Assembly: GCF_004514425.2 (NCBI RefSeq) | Contig: NZ_MYFN02000002.1 | Location: 537,495-601,494, forward strand | Reading direction: 5' to 3' | Source of the DNA: Shinella sumterensis | Lineage (GTDB): Bacteria > Pseudomonadota > Alphaproteobacteria > Rhizobiales > Rhizobiaceae | DNA: 64,000 nt | Shown: positions 16,890-25,469 of the stretch, one piece after another | How the letters are laid out: each line of letters begins with the position of its first letter | Position numbering within the stretch: position 1 is the stretch's first letter | Notes under the pieces: model-generated | What the model was told of the DNA's origin: nothing | Seen by the model: only the letters and a program-made list of their open reading frames with translations | Database searches by the model: none | Position numbers and translations under genes: made by a program

Positions 16890-17518
16890 GTTCTGCGCCG
16901 TACAGTGCCGCGGAGTTCCGCCGCCGCGCGGGCGAGCAGATGCTCACCATCGGCGACGAGACCTGGCGCGAGCATGGCGACAGCCTGCTCAATCCCGCCG
17001 TCATTCCCCATCTGGAAGGCATGAAGCTGCGTGACGCGGCGGTGCTGATTCCCGTCGTCGACGACGGCGAGGAGGCGCGGGTGATCTTCACCCAGCGCAC
17101 GGCGACCCTGCGCAAGCATTCCGGCCAGATCGCCTTTCCGGGCGGGGCCGTGGATGACGAGGACGCGGATGTGGAAGCGGCCGCCCTGCGCGAGGCGGAG
17201 GAGGAAATCAGCCTCGACCGCCGTTTCGTGGAGCCGGTCGGCCGCCTGCCGCAATACAAGGCGCTGTCGGGCTTTTCCATCACGCCGGTGCTGGCGGTGG
17301 TGCAGCCGGGTTTCGAGCTCGTTCCCAACCCGTCGGAAGTCGACAAGGTCTTCGATGTGCCGCTGTCCTTCCTGATGGATCCGCGCAATCACGAGCGGGG
17401 CAGCGGCGTCTGGCTCGGCAGCGAACGCCATTATTATCGCATGCCCTATGAGGGGCATAACATCTGGGGCATCACCGCCGGCATCGTGCGGGTGATCTAT
17501 GAAAGGCTTTATGCATGA
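16886..17518 (+). CDS. NUDIX hydrolase of the CoA pyrophosphatase type
   Basis: A 210-residue NUDIX protein. The CoA-pyrophosphatase (NUDT7/NudL) signature is visible: LRKHSGQIAFPGGAVDDEDA directly before the Nudix box with REAEEEISL. LPQYKALSGFSITPVLAVV follows, also family-typical. These enzymes cleave CoA to phosphopantetheine and 3',5'-ADP. It starts inside the DUF1285 stop (ATGA) and its own stop overlaps the next start in the same way, so the three genes are translationally coupled. Confidence 0.88.
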   Translation: MSSAPYSAAEFRRRAGEQMLTIGDETWREHGDSLLNPAVIPHLEGMKLRDAAVLIPVVDDGEEARVIFTQRTATLRKHSGQIAFPGGAVDDEDADVEAAALREAEEEISLDRRFVEPVGRLPQYKALSGFSITPVLAVVQPGFELVPNPSEVDKVFDVPLSFLMDPRNHERGSGVWLGSERHYYRMPYEGHNIWGITAGIVRVIYERLYA

Positions 17519-18774
17519 GTTCGGTTGCGGGCGAGGCGTGGTTTTCCGATCCGGCGCTCGTGCGGGTGCTGTCGCTGCTGAACAGCGACGGAGGCGAGGC
17601 GCGCGTGGCGGGCGGTGCGGTGCGCAACAGCCTGATGGGCGTGGCGGTCGCCGATATCGACATCGCCACCACCCTGCCGCCGCAGGATGTCGTGGAGCGG
17701 GCCAAGGCAGCGGATATCAAGGCGGTGCCGACGGGCATCGAGCACGGCACGGTCACGCTCGTCATCGGCGGCAAGCCCTTCGAGGTAACGACCCTGCGCC
17801 GTGACGTGGCGACAGACGGACGCCATGCCGAAGTCATGTTCGGCACCGACTGGCAGACCGATGCCGAGCGGCGCGACCTGACCATCAACGCGCTTTACGC
17901 GACGCAGGACGGCACGGTGATCGACCTCGTGAACGGCCTGCCGGATATCGTAAGCCGCACCGTGCGCTTCATCGGCGACGCAGCAAAGCGCATCGCCGAG
18001 GATCATCTGCGCATCCTGCGCTTCTTCCGCTTCTTCGCGCTCTACGGCAGCGGCCGGCCGGATGCCGAGGGGCTGAAGGCCTGCGCGCGGGCAAAGGACA
18101 AGCTCGGGCGGCTGTCGGCCGAGCGGGTCTGGTCCGAGACGAAGAAACTTCTAGCTGCGCCCGATCCGGGCCGTGCGCTGCTGTGGATGCGGCAGGCCGG
18201 CGTGCTGAGCGAGATCCTGCCCGAGACGGAGAAATGGGGCATCGACGCCATCCCCGGGCTGGTCGAGGCCGAAAAGGCGTTCGGCTGGCAGCCGGATGCA
18301 CTGCTCAGGCTGGCGGCCATCGTGCCGCCGGATCGCGAACGGCTAAAGGCTCTTGCCGAGCGGCTGCGTCTCTCCAAGGCGGAGGCCGCGGTTCTCGACG
18401 GTTGGGCGGCCGCGCCAGAGATCGCGCCGAAATTGGCGGAAACCGCCTTCGACCGGCTGCTCTACCGCAATGGCCCGAAGGGACTTTCGATGCGGTTGAG
18501 GCTTGCGCTTGCCTCGGCCCGCGCGCGCGGGCTTGGCGATGCGGATGCACTTGCCTTCGCCGGACTTTGCCAGCGGCTGTTGGCGCGGGCTGACAAATGG
18601 CAAAAGCCCGCTTTCCCGCTCACGGGGGCGGACGTGCTTGCCACCGGTGTGCCGGCCGGACCGGACGTCGGTACGATGCTCGCGCGCATCGAAGATGAAT
18701 GGGTGGGTGGGAATTTCCATGATGACCGGGCAAGGCTTCTTGCCCGGCTGAAGGCGCTCGCCGGGGAGGGCTGA
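17515..18774 (+). CDS. cca: CCA tRNA nucleotidyltransferase / poly(A) polymerase family protein
   Basis: A 419-residue class II nucleotidyltransferase. Motifs: RVAGGAVRNSLMGVAVADIDIATTL (GGxVRD-type with the DxD metal site as DID), DWQTDAERRDLTINALYA (RRDFTINAL), RFIGDAAKRIAEDHLRILRFFRF (RIxEDxLRxLR). The C-terminal half is helical. Adds or repairs the 3' CCA of tRNA; in this family sequence alone does not separate CCA-adding from poly(A) activity with certainty, but no other candidate is in the window. Third gene of the DUF1285-NUDIX-cca operon. Confidence 0.9.
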   Translation: MSSVAGEAWFSDPALVRVLSLLNSDGGEARVAGGAVRNSLMGVAVADIDIATTLPPQDVVERAKAADIKAVPTGIEHGTVTLVIGGKPFEVTTLRRDVATDGRHAEVMFGTDWQTDAERRDLTINALYATQDGTVIDLVNGLPDIVSRTVRFIGDAAKRIAEDHLRILRFFRFFALYGSGRPDAEGLKACARAKDKLGRLSAERVWSETKKLLAAPDPGRALLWMRQAGVLSEILPETEKWGIDAIPGLVEAEKAFGWQPDALLRLAAIVPPDRERLKALAERLRLSKAEAAVLDGWAAAPEIAPKLAETAFDRLLYRNGPKGLSMRLRLALASARARGLGDADALAFAGLCQRLLARADKWQKPAFPLTGADVLATGVPAGPDVGTMLARIEDEWVGGNFHDDRARLLARLKALAGEG

Positions 18775-18799
18775 CCCTCCCGTCATTCCGCTTCCGCCG

Positions 18800-18991
18800 T
18801 CAGGCGGCGTCGGCGGTGTTTTCGTCCACGATGCGCTGCTTGATGTTTTCCACCATGTTTTCGCGGATCGTGGTTTCGCCATGGGCTGTGCGCATGTGCT
18901 CGACGGCGCGGCGCACGACTTCGGCGTCGTCGCTGGCGCGTGTGTGCCATTCGCATCCCGGGACAAGTGAACCGCATTCAAAAAGTCTCAT
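18800..18991 (-). CDS. DUF1059 small protein
   Basis: A 63-residue protein, MRLFECGSLVPGCEW at the start, with the DUF1059 pattern: CGSLVPGCEW near the N-terminus and VRRAVEHMRTAHGE in the middle, whose Cys and His residues suggest metal binding. An AGGAGA Shine-Dalgarno stands before ATG 18991; longer upstream readings of this frame are not supported. Function unknown. A GGAAC motif about 80 bp upstream on the same strand could be part of an ECF-type promoter, weakly supported. Confidence 0.8.
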   Translation of the reverse strand: MRLFECGSLVPGCEWHTRASDDAEVVRRAVEHMRTAHGETTIRENMVENIKQRIVDENTADAA

Positions 18992-19088
18992 GACTATCTC
19001 CTGTCGTTTCAACGGGGGCAGTTTAGCAGACAAGGCCCCGAGGACCAAATCCGCAGAGCTGGGCAGGGTTCCGCCCGAGGCTTCGAAA

Positions 19089-19340
19089 TCAGCCGTTGTG
19101 GCCGGCCTTCGCCCAGGCGTCGAAGCAGGCCGAGGTCTCCGGCTTGGCCGGTTTGGCGGCCTTGCCGGACAGATGGTGGACGCCGCCACCGGAAAGGCGC
19201 ATCCGGGCTTCCGCGACGAAATAGTCGTGCGGGAGATCCACGCCGCTTTCGGCGCGCATGGTTTCGGCGAACTGATTGATAAAGTCGACGGACTGCGGGC
19301 CGTGGCCCGGCTGCAATCCGGTCTTTGCGGCATTGCTCAT
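19089..19340 (-). CDS. Small hypothetical protein
   Basis: An 83-residue protein beginning MSNAAKTGLQPGHGPQSVDF, with no recognised domain, no signal peptide and no membrane helix; it contains several His and Gly residues (GGGVHHLSG). A clear AGGAG precedes the ATG at 19340, and an alternative start five codons upstream lacks one. It precedes the DUF1059 gene on the same strand with a 97-bp gap, so they may be co-transcribed. Confidence 0.6.
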   Translation of the reverse strand: MSNAAKTGLQPGHGPQSVDFINQFAETMRAESGVDLPHDYFVAEARMRLSGGGVHHLSGKAAKPAKPETSACFDAWAKAGHNG

Positions 19341-19409
19341 GACTGTCTCCTCCACGAGTACGTCAATGGAGGTAGTGTACCATGCAAAAGGATCAAGTGC
19401 CGATCACAA

Positions 19410-19423
19410 CACCGCTAGCGGTG
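19410..19423. other. 14-bp perfect palindrome between hemF and the small gene
   Basis: CACCGCTAGCGGTG reads identically on both strands, 30 bp past the hemF stop. It could be a short hairpin limiting hemF readthrough or an operator for the small downstream gene. No clear T-run follows in either direction. Confidence 0.3.
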
Positions 19424-19452
19424 AAGATCGTGTACAGGCAAACGGTGAAACG

Positions 19453-20364
19453 TCAGGGCCAGCGCACCACGGGCGGGAGCGACGACAGGATGGAATCCAC
19501 GTTGCCACCGGTCTTCAGGCCGAAGAGCGTGCCGCGGTCATAGAGCAGGTTGAACTCGACATAACGGCCGCGGCGCACGAGCTGTTCGTCGCGGTCCTCT
19601 TCCGTCCAGCCCTTGTTGAAATTGGAGCGCACGATACGGGGATAGACCATGGCAAAGGCGCGGCCGACATCCTGCGTGAAGGCGAAATCCGCGTCCCAGC
19701 CGCCGAGCTCTTCCGGCGAATGCAGCCAGTCAAAGAAAATGCCGCCGGTGCCGCGCGGCTCGTTGCGGTGCTTCAGGAAGAAGTATTCGTCGCACCATTC
19801 CTTGAACTTCGCATGATCGGCGACCGCATGGCGGTTGCAGGTGATCTCCATCGCCTTGTGGAACAGCGCGGTATCAGGATCGCTCATCACCCGGCGACGG
19901 TCGAGCACCGGGGTCAGGTCCGCGCCGCCGCCGAACCAGCGGCTGGTGGTGACGACCATGCGCGTGTTCATGTGAACGGCGGGGACGTTGGGGTTGACCG
20001 GATGGGCGATCAGCGAAATGCCCGAGGCCCAGAAGCGTGGATCTTCGGCCGCGCCCGGAATCTGCTCGCGGAATTCGGGGGAGAATTCGCCGTAGACGGT
20101 GGATGTGTGGACGCCGACCTTCTCGAAGACGCGGCCTTCCATCATTGACATGCGGCCGCCGCCGCCTTCGCCACCCTCGCGAAGCCAGTCCTTGCCGACG
20201 AAACGGCCGGGCTGCATGTCGGAGAGGGGGCCTTCCAGGTCGTCCTCGATGGCTTCGAAGCTCGCGCAGATCGCGTCGCGCAGATGCTCGAACCACGCAC
20301 GGGCAGCGGCCTTCTTATCCTCGATGTCGTCGGGCAGGCCTTTCGGCAGGGCTGGTCGTTCCAT
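19453..20364 (-). CDS. hemF: Oxygen-dependent coproporphyrinogen III oxidase
   Basis: A 303-residue HemF. It decarboxylates coproporphyrinogen III to protoporphyrinogen IX using O2 in haem synthesis. Motifs: [26 protein letters not shown] (residues about 58-84), [11 protein letters not shown] and [23 protein letters not shown], and [31 protein letters not shown] (the family C-terminal signature). Length equals the typical 300. Cytoplasmic. It is monocistronic and divergent from the small gene at 20536. Confidence 0.95.
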   Translation of the reverse strand: MERPALPKGLPDDIEDKKAAARAWFEHLRDAICASFEAIEDDLEGPLSDMQPGRFVGKDWLREGGEGGGGRMSMMEGRVFEKVGVHTSTVYGEFSPEFREQIPGAAEDPRFWASGISLIAHPVNPNVPAVHMNTRMVVTTSRWFGGGADLTPVLDRRRVMSDPDTALFHKAMEITCNRHAVADHAKFKEWCDEYFFLKHRNEPRGTGGIFFDWLHSPEELGGWDADFAFTQDVGRAFAMVYPRIVRSNFNKGWTEEDRDEQLVRRGRYVEFNLLYDRGTLFGLKTGGNVDSILSSLPPVVRWP

Positions 20365-20535
20365 GATGTTTCCCGCTGACGGCCGCGCCGCCGAATCGCA
20401 TTTCGGTCACACTCCTTAACTTTGCACCATTTGGCAACAAAGCGGGGCATTTCCGCTGGGGACGGCGGGACTCGCAAAACGGGCGCAGCCGGCCTATATT
20501 GAGCGTATAGAATGTGCTGCCAGGAGGAAACCTGC

Positions 20536-20793
20536 ATGGCGCGTGTTCCAGGACCGCCGCCCCTCGACGGGCTCCGCCGCCATATCGAGCGCAGCAGGCT
20601 CGCGAAAGGCGCGAGCGGAGGGCATTTCGTGCGCGAGACCTTCTGCATGGAGCGCCAGGACGCCCGGGAAAAGGCCCGGGAGTGGTTCGACCAATGGCCG
20701 AAGGCCGCCTACTGGACAGAGGTGGAAAGCTGGCGGGCGCTGGACGGCGACCGTATCGAGTTCACCATGCGCCGGCTGCCGAGCGCCGATTGA
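20536..20793 (+). CDS. Small conserved-looking hypothetical protein
   Basis: An 85-residue protein starting MARVPGPPPLDGLRR, rich in Arg and aromatic residues, with a helix-like segment (MERQDAREKAREWFDQWP) and AYWTEVESWRALDGDRIEFTMRRLP. No domain recognised. ATG 20536 follows a strong GGAGG seven bases away, and a TATATTGAGCGTATAGAAT stretch lies just upstream, so it looks expressed. Confidence 0.65.
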   Translation: MARVPGPPPLDGLRRHIERSRLAKGASGGHFVRETFCMERQDAREKAREWFDQWPKAAYWTEVESWRALDGDRIEFTMRRLPSAD

Positions 20794-20926
20794 GGCGCTG
20801 CTGCAGGGCGTGATGGAGCGCCGTACGTGCAAGCTTGATTGACGGCGGACCGCGGCCCCCCTATTTTACCGCTATCGTCATCAACAGAAAGGCGCCGTTG
20901 CGGTTCTCAAGCACGGCTCATAGTCC

Positions 20927-22207
20927 TTGTTCGAACTCGCGATTGCTGTCTTCCTTATCCTCTTCAACGGGGTTTTTGCCCTTTCCGAACTTTCCATCGT
21001 TTCCGCCCGCAAGCCCCGCCTGAAAACCATGGCGGCGCAGGGTGTGCGCGGCGCGGCGACAGCGCTGCGACTGGCCGAAGACCCCGGCAAGTTCCTCTCC
21101 ACCGTCCAGATCGGCATCACGCTCATCGGCATTCTCGCCGGTGCGTTTTCGGGTGCCGCGCTCGGTGGCCGCCTGCGCGATATCCTCGCCGCCGAAGGCG
21201 TGCCGGACTGGCTGGCCGACCCACTCGGCTTCGGTATCGTCATCTTCATCATCACCTATCTGTCCGTCGTCGTCGGCGAGCTGGTGCCCAAGCAGATCGC
21301 GTTGCGCAATCCCGAGCGCTTCGCCTCGATGGTGGCGCCCTCCATGTCGCTTCTGTCGAAGATCGGCGCGCCGGCCGTCTGGGCGCTCGATGCCTCGACA
21401 CGGCTGATCTTCCGCCTCATGGGGCAGCACGCGGCGTCGGAAACGGTCGTGACGGATGAGGAAATCAGGACCATCGTGGCCGAGGCGGAAGCCGCCGGCG
21501 TCATCGAAGGCGGCGAGAAGCTGATGATCGCCGGTGTCATGCGCTTTTCGGACCGCGAGGCGCGTGGCCTCATGACGCCGCGCAACGATGTCGACTGGGT
21601 CGACCTCGGCGACACCATCGAGGAAATCCACCAGCAGCTCGTCGAAAGCCAGCATTCGCGCCTGCCGGTCGCCGATGGCGGACCGGAAACCATCGTGGGC
21701 GTTGTGCAGAAGCGCGAGTTGCTTTCCGCCCTGCTGAGCGGCCAGTCCCTCGACATCCGCTCCTTCGTGCGCCCCGCGCCGATCGTGCCGGATACGATGG
21801 ATGCGATGCGCGTTCTGGAAACGCTGCGCAATTCGGAAGTGCCGATCCTGCTCATCCACGACGAGTACGGCCACTTCGAGGGCGTCATCACGCCCGCCGA
21901 CGTTCTGGAAGCGATCGCCGGCGTGTTCCGCTCCGATATCGAGGAGGGGGACGACGAGTACGCGGTCCAGCGCGACGACGGTTCGTGGCTCATTTCCGGC
22001 GCCATGCCGATCGACGAGATGGCCGACCGGCTCGGCCTGTCGCTTCCGGCCCGCCGCAGTTACCAGACGGCCGCCGGCCTGGTCATCGAATCGCTGCAGA
22101 AGCTGCCGAAGACAGGTGAGGTCACCGAAACCCAGGGCTGGCGCTTCGAGGTGGTCGACATGGACGGCCGCCGCGTCGACAAGCTGCTGGTCACCCGCCT
22201 GGACTGA
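20927..22207 (+). CDS. HlyC/CorC-family transporter-associated protein (DUF21, CBS pair, CorC C-terminal domain)
   Basis: A 426-residue protein. Residues 1-180 form the DUF21 membrane domain (LAIAVFLILFNGVFALSELSIVSARKPRL, then FGIVIFIITYLSVVVGELVPKQIALRNPE). A CBS pair follows (about 210-330, VMRFSDREARGLMTPR, then ILLIHDEYGHFEGVITPADVLEAI), and a CorC_HlyC domain ends it (DGSWLISGAMPIDEMADRLGL). Members act in Mg2+/Co2+ efflux or are annotated hemolysins. The only plausible start is TTG 20927: an in-frame TAG lies two codons upstream and the first Met-ATG would remove the first helix. No good Shine-Dalgarno is visible. Confidence 0.88.
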   Translation: MFELAIAVFLILFNGVFALSELSIVSARKPRLKTMAAQGVRGAATALRLAEDPGKFLSTVQIGITLIGILAGAFSGAALGGRLRDILAAEGVPDWLADPLGFGIVIFIITYLSVVVGELVPKQIALRNPERFASMVAPSMSLLSKIGAPAVWALDASTRLIFRLMGQHAASETVVTDEEIRTIVAEAEAAGVIEGGEKLMIAGVMRFSDREARGLMTPRNDVDWVDLGDTIEEIHQQLVESQHSRLPVADGGPETIVGVVQKRELLSALLSGQSLDIRSFVRPAPIVPDTMDAMRVLETLRNSEVPILLIHDEYGHFEGVITPADVLEAIAGVFRSDIEEGDDEYAVQRDDGSWLISGAMPIDEMADRLGLSLPARRSYQTAAGLVIESLQKLPKTGEVTETQGWRFEVVDMDGRRVDKLLVTRLD

Positions 22208-22213
22208 CCTCGG

Positions 22214-22684
22214 CTAGACGGCATCGGGCTCGAGCAGTCTCGGGCCCGGGCCTTCCGCGCCAAGCGTATCCATCGGGTTGCGCAGCGGGCACTCCTGCAT
22301 GGACAGACATCCGCAGCCGATGCAGCCGTCGAGCTGGTCGCGCAGCCGCGTCAGCCGCTCGATGCGCTCGTCCAGCGTGCGGCGCCAGGTCCTGGAGAGC
22401 GCGCTCCAGTCCTTCACGGTCAATGGCCGGTCGTGCGGCAGCACGGCCAACGCTTCAGCGATTTCGGCAAGCGGTATGCCGGTGCGTTGCGCCACCTTGA
22501 TCACCGCGACGCGCCGCAGGATGCTGCGTGGGTAGCGCCGTTGGTTGCCGCGGTTGCGCTCGCTGCGGATCAGCCCCTTCTCCTCATAGAAATGCAGGGT
22601 GGAAACCGCCACCCCGCTGCGTTCGGCGACCTCGCCGACGCTGAGTTCCCGGGACATCACGCCGTTGGGACATTTTTCCGTCAT
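22214..22684 (-). CDS. soxR: Redox-sensitive transcriptional activator SoxR
   Basis: A 156-residue MerR-family regulator. N-terminal winged HTH ([26 protein letters not shown]), a dimerisation helix, and the C-terminal [2Fe-2S] ligand cluster [12 protein letters not shown] (Cys121, 124, 126, 132; CX2CXCX5C) that defines SoxR. Oxidation of the cluster by superoxide or redox-cycling compounds activates transcription. The start ATG 22684 has GAGGTC upstream. Divergent from the FMN reductase gene with a SoxR box between them. In non-enteric bacteria SoxR acts directly on target genes rather than through SoxS, consistent with no soxS here. Confidence 0.95.
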   Translation of the reverse strand: MTEKCPNGVMSRELSVGEVAERSGVAVSTLHFYEEKGLIRSERNRGNQRRYPRSILRRVAVIKVAQRTGIPLAEIAEALAVLPHDRPLTVKDWSALSRTWRRTLDERIERLTRLRDQLDGCIGCGCLSMQECPLRNPMDTLGAEGPGPRLLEPDAV

Positions 22685-22688
22685 GGTG

Positions 22689-22719
22689 TTGACCTCAAGT
22701 TTGGTTGAGGTTTTATACC
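22689..22719 (+). promoter_or_regulatory. SoxR box within a MerR-type promoter for the FMN reductase-MFS operon
   Basis: CCTCAAGTTTGGTTGAGG (22693-22710) differs from the E. coli soxS SoxR site CCTCAAGTTAACTTGAGG only in the centre. It sits between a -35-like TTGACC (22689-22694) and a -10-like TATACC (22714-22719) with a 19-bp spacer, the overlong spacing typical of MerR-family-activated promoters. The ATG of the regulated gene is 36 bp further on. Confidence 0.85.
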
Positions 22720-22754
22720 ACGCGCTCCCAGTTTTCAAACGGAGCCCAAAACAC

Positions 22755-23327
22755 ATGACGACACGACTGACCATCGCCCTCATCTATGGCAGCGGCCGCG
22801 AGGGGCGTTTCGCTGATACGGTCGCGGGGTGGCTGGAACCGGAGCTCGCCGGCTTTTCGCACTATGATATCGTGCGTATCGACGCCGCCGAGCTGGCCTT
22901 CACGCCCGGCGGTCTTGACGAGGCGTCGGCGGCGCTGGTGGAAAGCCGCATTTCGCAGGCGGACGCCTTCCTCATCGTCACGCCCGAATACAACCACGCC
23001 TATCCGGCGGCGCTGAAGGCGATCATCGACAGCTGCTTCCGCCCCTGGCATGCCAAGCCTGTTGCCTTCGTATCCTATGGCGGCATCTCGGGCGGTTTGC
23101 GCGCTGTCGAGCAGTTGCGGCTGGTCTTCGCGGAGCTGCATGCGGTGACCATCCGCGAAACGGTCAGCCTCGCCCATGCATGGACGCAGTTCGACCCCGC
23201 CGGCAATCCGTTCCGCCCCGGCATATTGAACGGCCAGCTCGCCATGCTGATGTCACGCCTTGCCTGGTGGGCGCATGCCTTGAAGACGGCGCGGATCGCA
23301 ACGCGCTACGACGAGGTGGCGGCATGA
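22755..23327 (+). CDS. NADPH-dependent FMN reductase-type flavoprotein
   Basis: A 190-residue flavodoxin-like reductase of the ChrR/FMN_red family: [21 protein letters not shown] phosphate-binding loop at the N-terminus, and [48 protein letters not shown] with the family PEYN and GG-x-R segments. Such enzymes reduce quinones or free flavins. The SoxR box upstream places it in a redox-stress response. It overlaps the MFS gene by four bases (ATGA). Confidence 0.88.
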   Translation: MTTRLTIALIYGSGREGRFADTVAGWLEPELAGFSHYDIVRIDAAELAFTPGGLDEASAALVESRISQADAFLIVTPEYNHAYPAALKAIIDSCFRPWHAKPVAFVSYGGISGGLRAVEQLRLVFAELHAVTIRETVSLAHAWTQFDPAGNPFRPGILNGQLAMLMSRLAWWAHALKTARIATRYDEVAA

Positions 23328-24559
23328 GACCGGCCAAAGCCGCGCAGATCGCGCATTCGCCGCAGGACTATCGCCGGAACACGACGATGCTTCTGGTCAG
23401 CACGCTCACCATCATGTCGGGCGCGACGATTTCCGCCTCTTTGCCGGGCATCGCTGCGCGTTTCGCCGATGTCGATAACGTGGCGCTGCTCAGCCGGCTG
23501 GTGCTGACGCTGCCGGCGGCGTTCATCGCGCTCTTTTCGCCAGCCGCCGGTTTTCTGGTCGATCGTTTCGGCCGCAAGCCGCTCCTGCTCGCGTCGCTTC
23601 TCCTCTTCGCGCTGGCCGGGGCGTCTGGTCTCTTTGCCGACACTCTGCCCGGACTGCTGGCGGGGCGTGCCATGCTCGGTATCGCGGTCGGCGGCATCAT
23701 GACGGTGATGACGGCGCTTGTCGGCGATTTCTTCCAGGGAGCCGCACGTGATCGCTATATGGGTTTGCAGCAGGCCTTCGTGGGGATCGGCGGGACGATC
23801 TTCCTGACAGGCGGGGGCTTGCTGGCGGAGGTTCACTGGCGGGGGCCGTTCCTCATCTACACGGTGGCGATCCTGCTTCTGCCGGCAGCCGTCGCCTTCC
23901 TGCCGGAGCCGCGTCGCATGCCGGCGAAGGGGCCGGTCGAAGGCGCGGGGCGGCTTGGCGGGCGCGAGGTGGCGTTGCTCGCGCTGCTGTTTGGAGCGGC
24001 GATCATCAACATGATCGCGTTCTACATGATCCCGACGCAGCTGCCGTTCTATCTGGCGTATCTCGGTTTTGCGGCGCCGAGCCTTGCAGGGACGGCGATC
24101 GGCGCCGGCCAGCTTGTCGGGGTGGTCTGTGCGCTTGCCTTCGCGCCCGTCCGGCGCGGGCTCGGCATCATGGGCGTGTTCGGCCTCGGCTTCGTTTCCG
24201 CCGGGCTCGCCTTCCTTCTGCTGTCGAATGCCGAAAGCTATGCGGGCGTGCTGGTCGCCATGGCCGTCTCCGGCGTTTGCATGGGCACGATCATGCCGAA
24301 TTTCGCGGCCGCCGCGATGGTTCTGGCGCCGCCTGCACTGCGCGGCCGCATCTCCGGCCTGCTGGTCGCGAGCATCTTCGCGGGCCAGTTCCTGTCGCCT
24401 GTGGTTTCGCAACCGCTCATTTCCGCCTCGGGTTTCGAGGGTGCATATGCTGTTGTCGGAACCATTGTTTTGGTCGTCGGCATCGCGGCCTTCGCGGCCC
24501 GGCTTCTGCTTCGGAGACAGGATGATAGGAGTGCGCGGGCACGCGGCGAGCATGCCTAG
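23324..24559 (+). CDS. MFS efflux transporter
   Basis: A 411-residue protein with 12 predicted transmembrane helices. The MFS motif A is in the loop 2-3 as AGFLVDRFGRKPLLLASLLLF, and GRAMLGIAVGGIMTVM follows, typical of drug:H+ antiporter group 1. The start ATG overlaps the FMN reductase stop (ATGA), so they form a SoxR-controlled operon. By context it probably exports a redox-active compound, which is an inference. The C-terminus is short and Arg-rich. Confidence 0.85.
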   Translation: MRPAKAAQIAHSPQDYRRNTTMLLVSTLTIMSGATISASLPGIAARFADVDNVALLSRLVLTLPAAFIALFSPAAGFLVDRFGRKPLLLASLLLFALAGASGLFADTLPGLLAGRAMLGIAVGGIMTVMTALVGDFFQGAARDRYMGLQQAFVGIGGTIFLTGGGLLAEVHWRGPFLIYTVAILLLPAAVAFLPEPRRMPAKGPVEGAGRLGGREVALLALLFGAAIINMIAFYMIPTQLPFYLAYLGFAAPSLAGTAIGAGQLVGVVCALAFAPVRRGLGIMGVFGLGFVSAGLAFLLLSNAESYAGVLVAMAVSGVCMGTIMPNFAAAAMVLAPPALRGRISGLLVASIFAGQFLSPVVSQPLISASGFEGAYAVVGTIVLVVGIAAFAARLLLRRQDDRSARARGEHA

Positions 24560-24578
24560 CGATCTGTCGGAACGCGCT

Positions 24579-25040
24579 TCAGGCGAAACCGGTCTGGCGC
24601 AGCGCCTCACCGCAGATCATCGCGGCGGAGAGGGCGACGTTGATGGAGCGCTGGCCCTCGACCATCGGGATGAGAACGCGCCCGTCGGCGATGTCGTGCA
24701 CATGGTCCGGCACGCCGGCGCTTTCGCGGCCGAAAAGCAGGATGTCGTCGGGGCGGTAGGCGAAGTCGGTGTAGAGGCCTGCGGCCTTGGTGGAGGCGAG
24801 GATCAGGCGGCGGCCGGTCTCATTGCGCCAGTCCTCGAACCTGTCCCAGCTGACATGGCGCGTCAGCGTCACCGCGGCGAGATAGTCCATGCCGGCGCGC
24901 TTCAGGCTGCGGTCGGAAATGTCGAAGCCGGCCGGCTCGATGATGTCGACGGAAAGACCCATGCAGGCGGCGAAACGCAGCATCGTGCCGGTGTTGCCGG
25001 CGATGTCGGGCTGGTAGAGGGCGATGCGCAGTGCAGACAT
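24579..25040 (-). CDS. trmL: tRNA (cytidine(34)-2'-O)-methyltransferase
   Basis: A 153-residue SPOUT-fold RNA methyltransferase of the TrmL/YibK type. MSALRIALYQPDIAGNTGTMLR at the N-terminus is the family motif 1; DILLFGRESAGVPDHVHD and VLIPMVEGQRSINVALSAAMICGEALRQ form the knotted SAM site. It methylates the wobble base of tRNA-Leu isoacceptors. The frame is open upstream to 25232 but only ATG 25040 yields the family N-terminus. Convergent with the MFS gene. Confidence 0.93.
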   Translation of the reverse strand: MSALRIALYQPDIAGNTGTMLRFAACMGLSVDIIEPAGFDISDRSLKRAGMDYLAAVTLTRHVSWDRFEDWRNETGRRLILASTKAAGLYTDFAYRPDDILLFGRESAGVPDHVHDIADGRVLIPMVEGQRSINVALSAAMICGEALRQTGFA

Positions 25041-25469
25041 GCGCGCTTCGCTACAGCAATTCACGATCCGATGCGATGCCGTTCTGCAAGCCGCGCGGCG
25101 AAATGGTGGGAGACACAGCGCCTGGGGAGGCGGGGCCGATGGATGTGGCGGCAGGGCAACAGGATTGGCCGCAGATGGGAAATCGCGCCGAAGCGTCTGG
25201 AAAATTGCATCGTTTCGGGTTAACCACGGCACATCTGAAACGCGAGAAAGGGAGGAACATGATGATTAATGCCCATCGGCTGCGCCTCCCGGCTGGAATC
25301 ACGCCTCTTCTCGCTTAGGCATTTCGCCGCCCCCATTTCCTTCGTGCCTGCATATCAATTCGCCGTGTGACGCTTTCGTCGCCCCGCGGCACACCAAGCG
25401 GAATCCCGCTCCCGACTGCGCCCCTTTGCGCCGTCCGTGCCGGTTCCGTCCCATATTACGGAGAAAGCC
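25041..25469. other. Divergent intergenic region between trmL and the first ABC exporter
   Basis: 429 bases. Short frames exist on the plus strand (25031-25318) but none has a recognisable domain, and codon composition gives no support. A GAGAAAGGGAGG tract near 25243-25254 precedes an ATG ATG at 25260-25263 that opens a 19-codon frame ending at 25318; this could be a tiny peptide but nothing else supports it. No terminator or structured RNA was recognised. Confidence 0.35.

Noticed and set aside
16433-17518. Longer NUDIX protein starting within the DUF1285 gene
   Set aside because: The N-terminal part is an out-of-frame reading of DUF1285; ATG 16886 overlaps its stop as ATGA and gives normal length.
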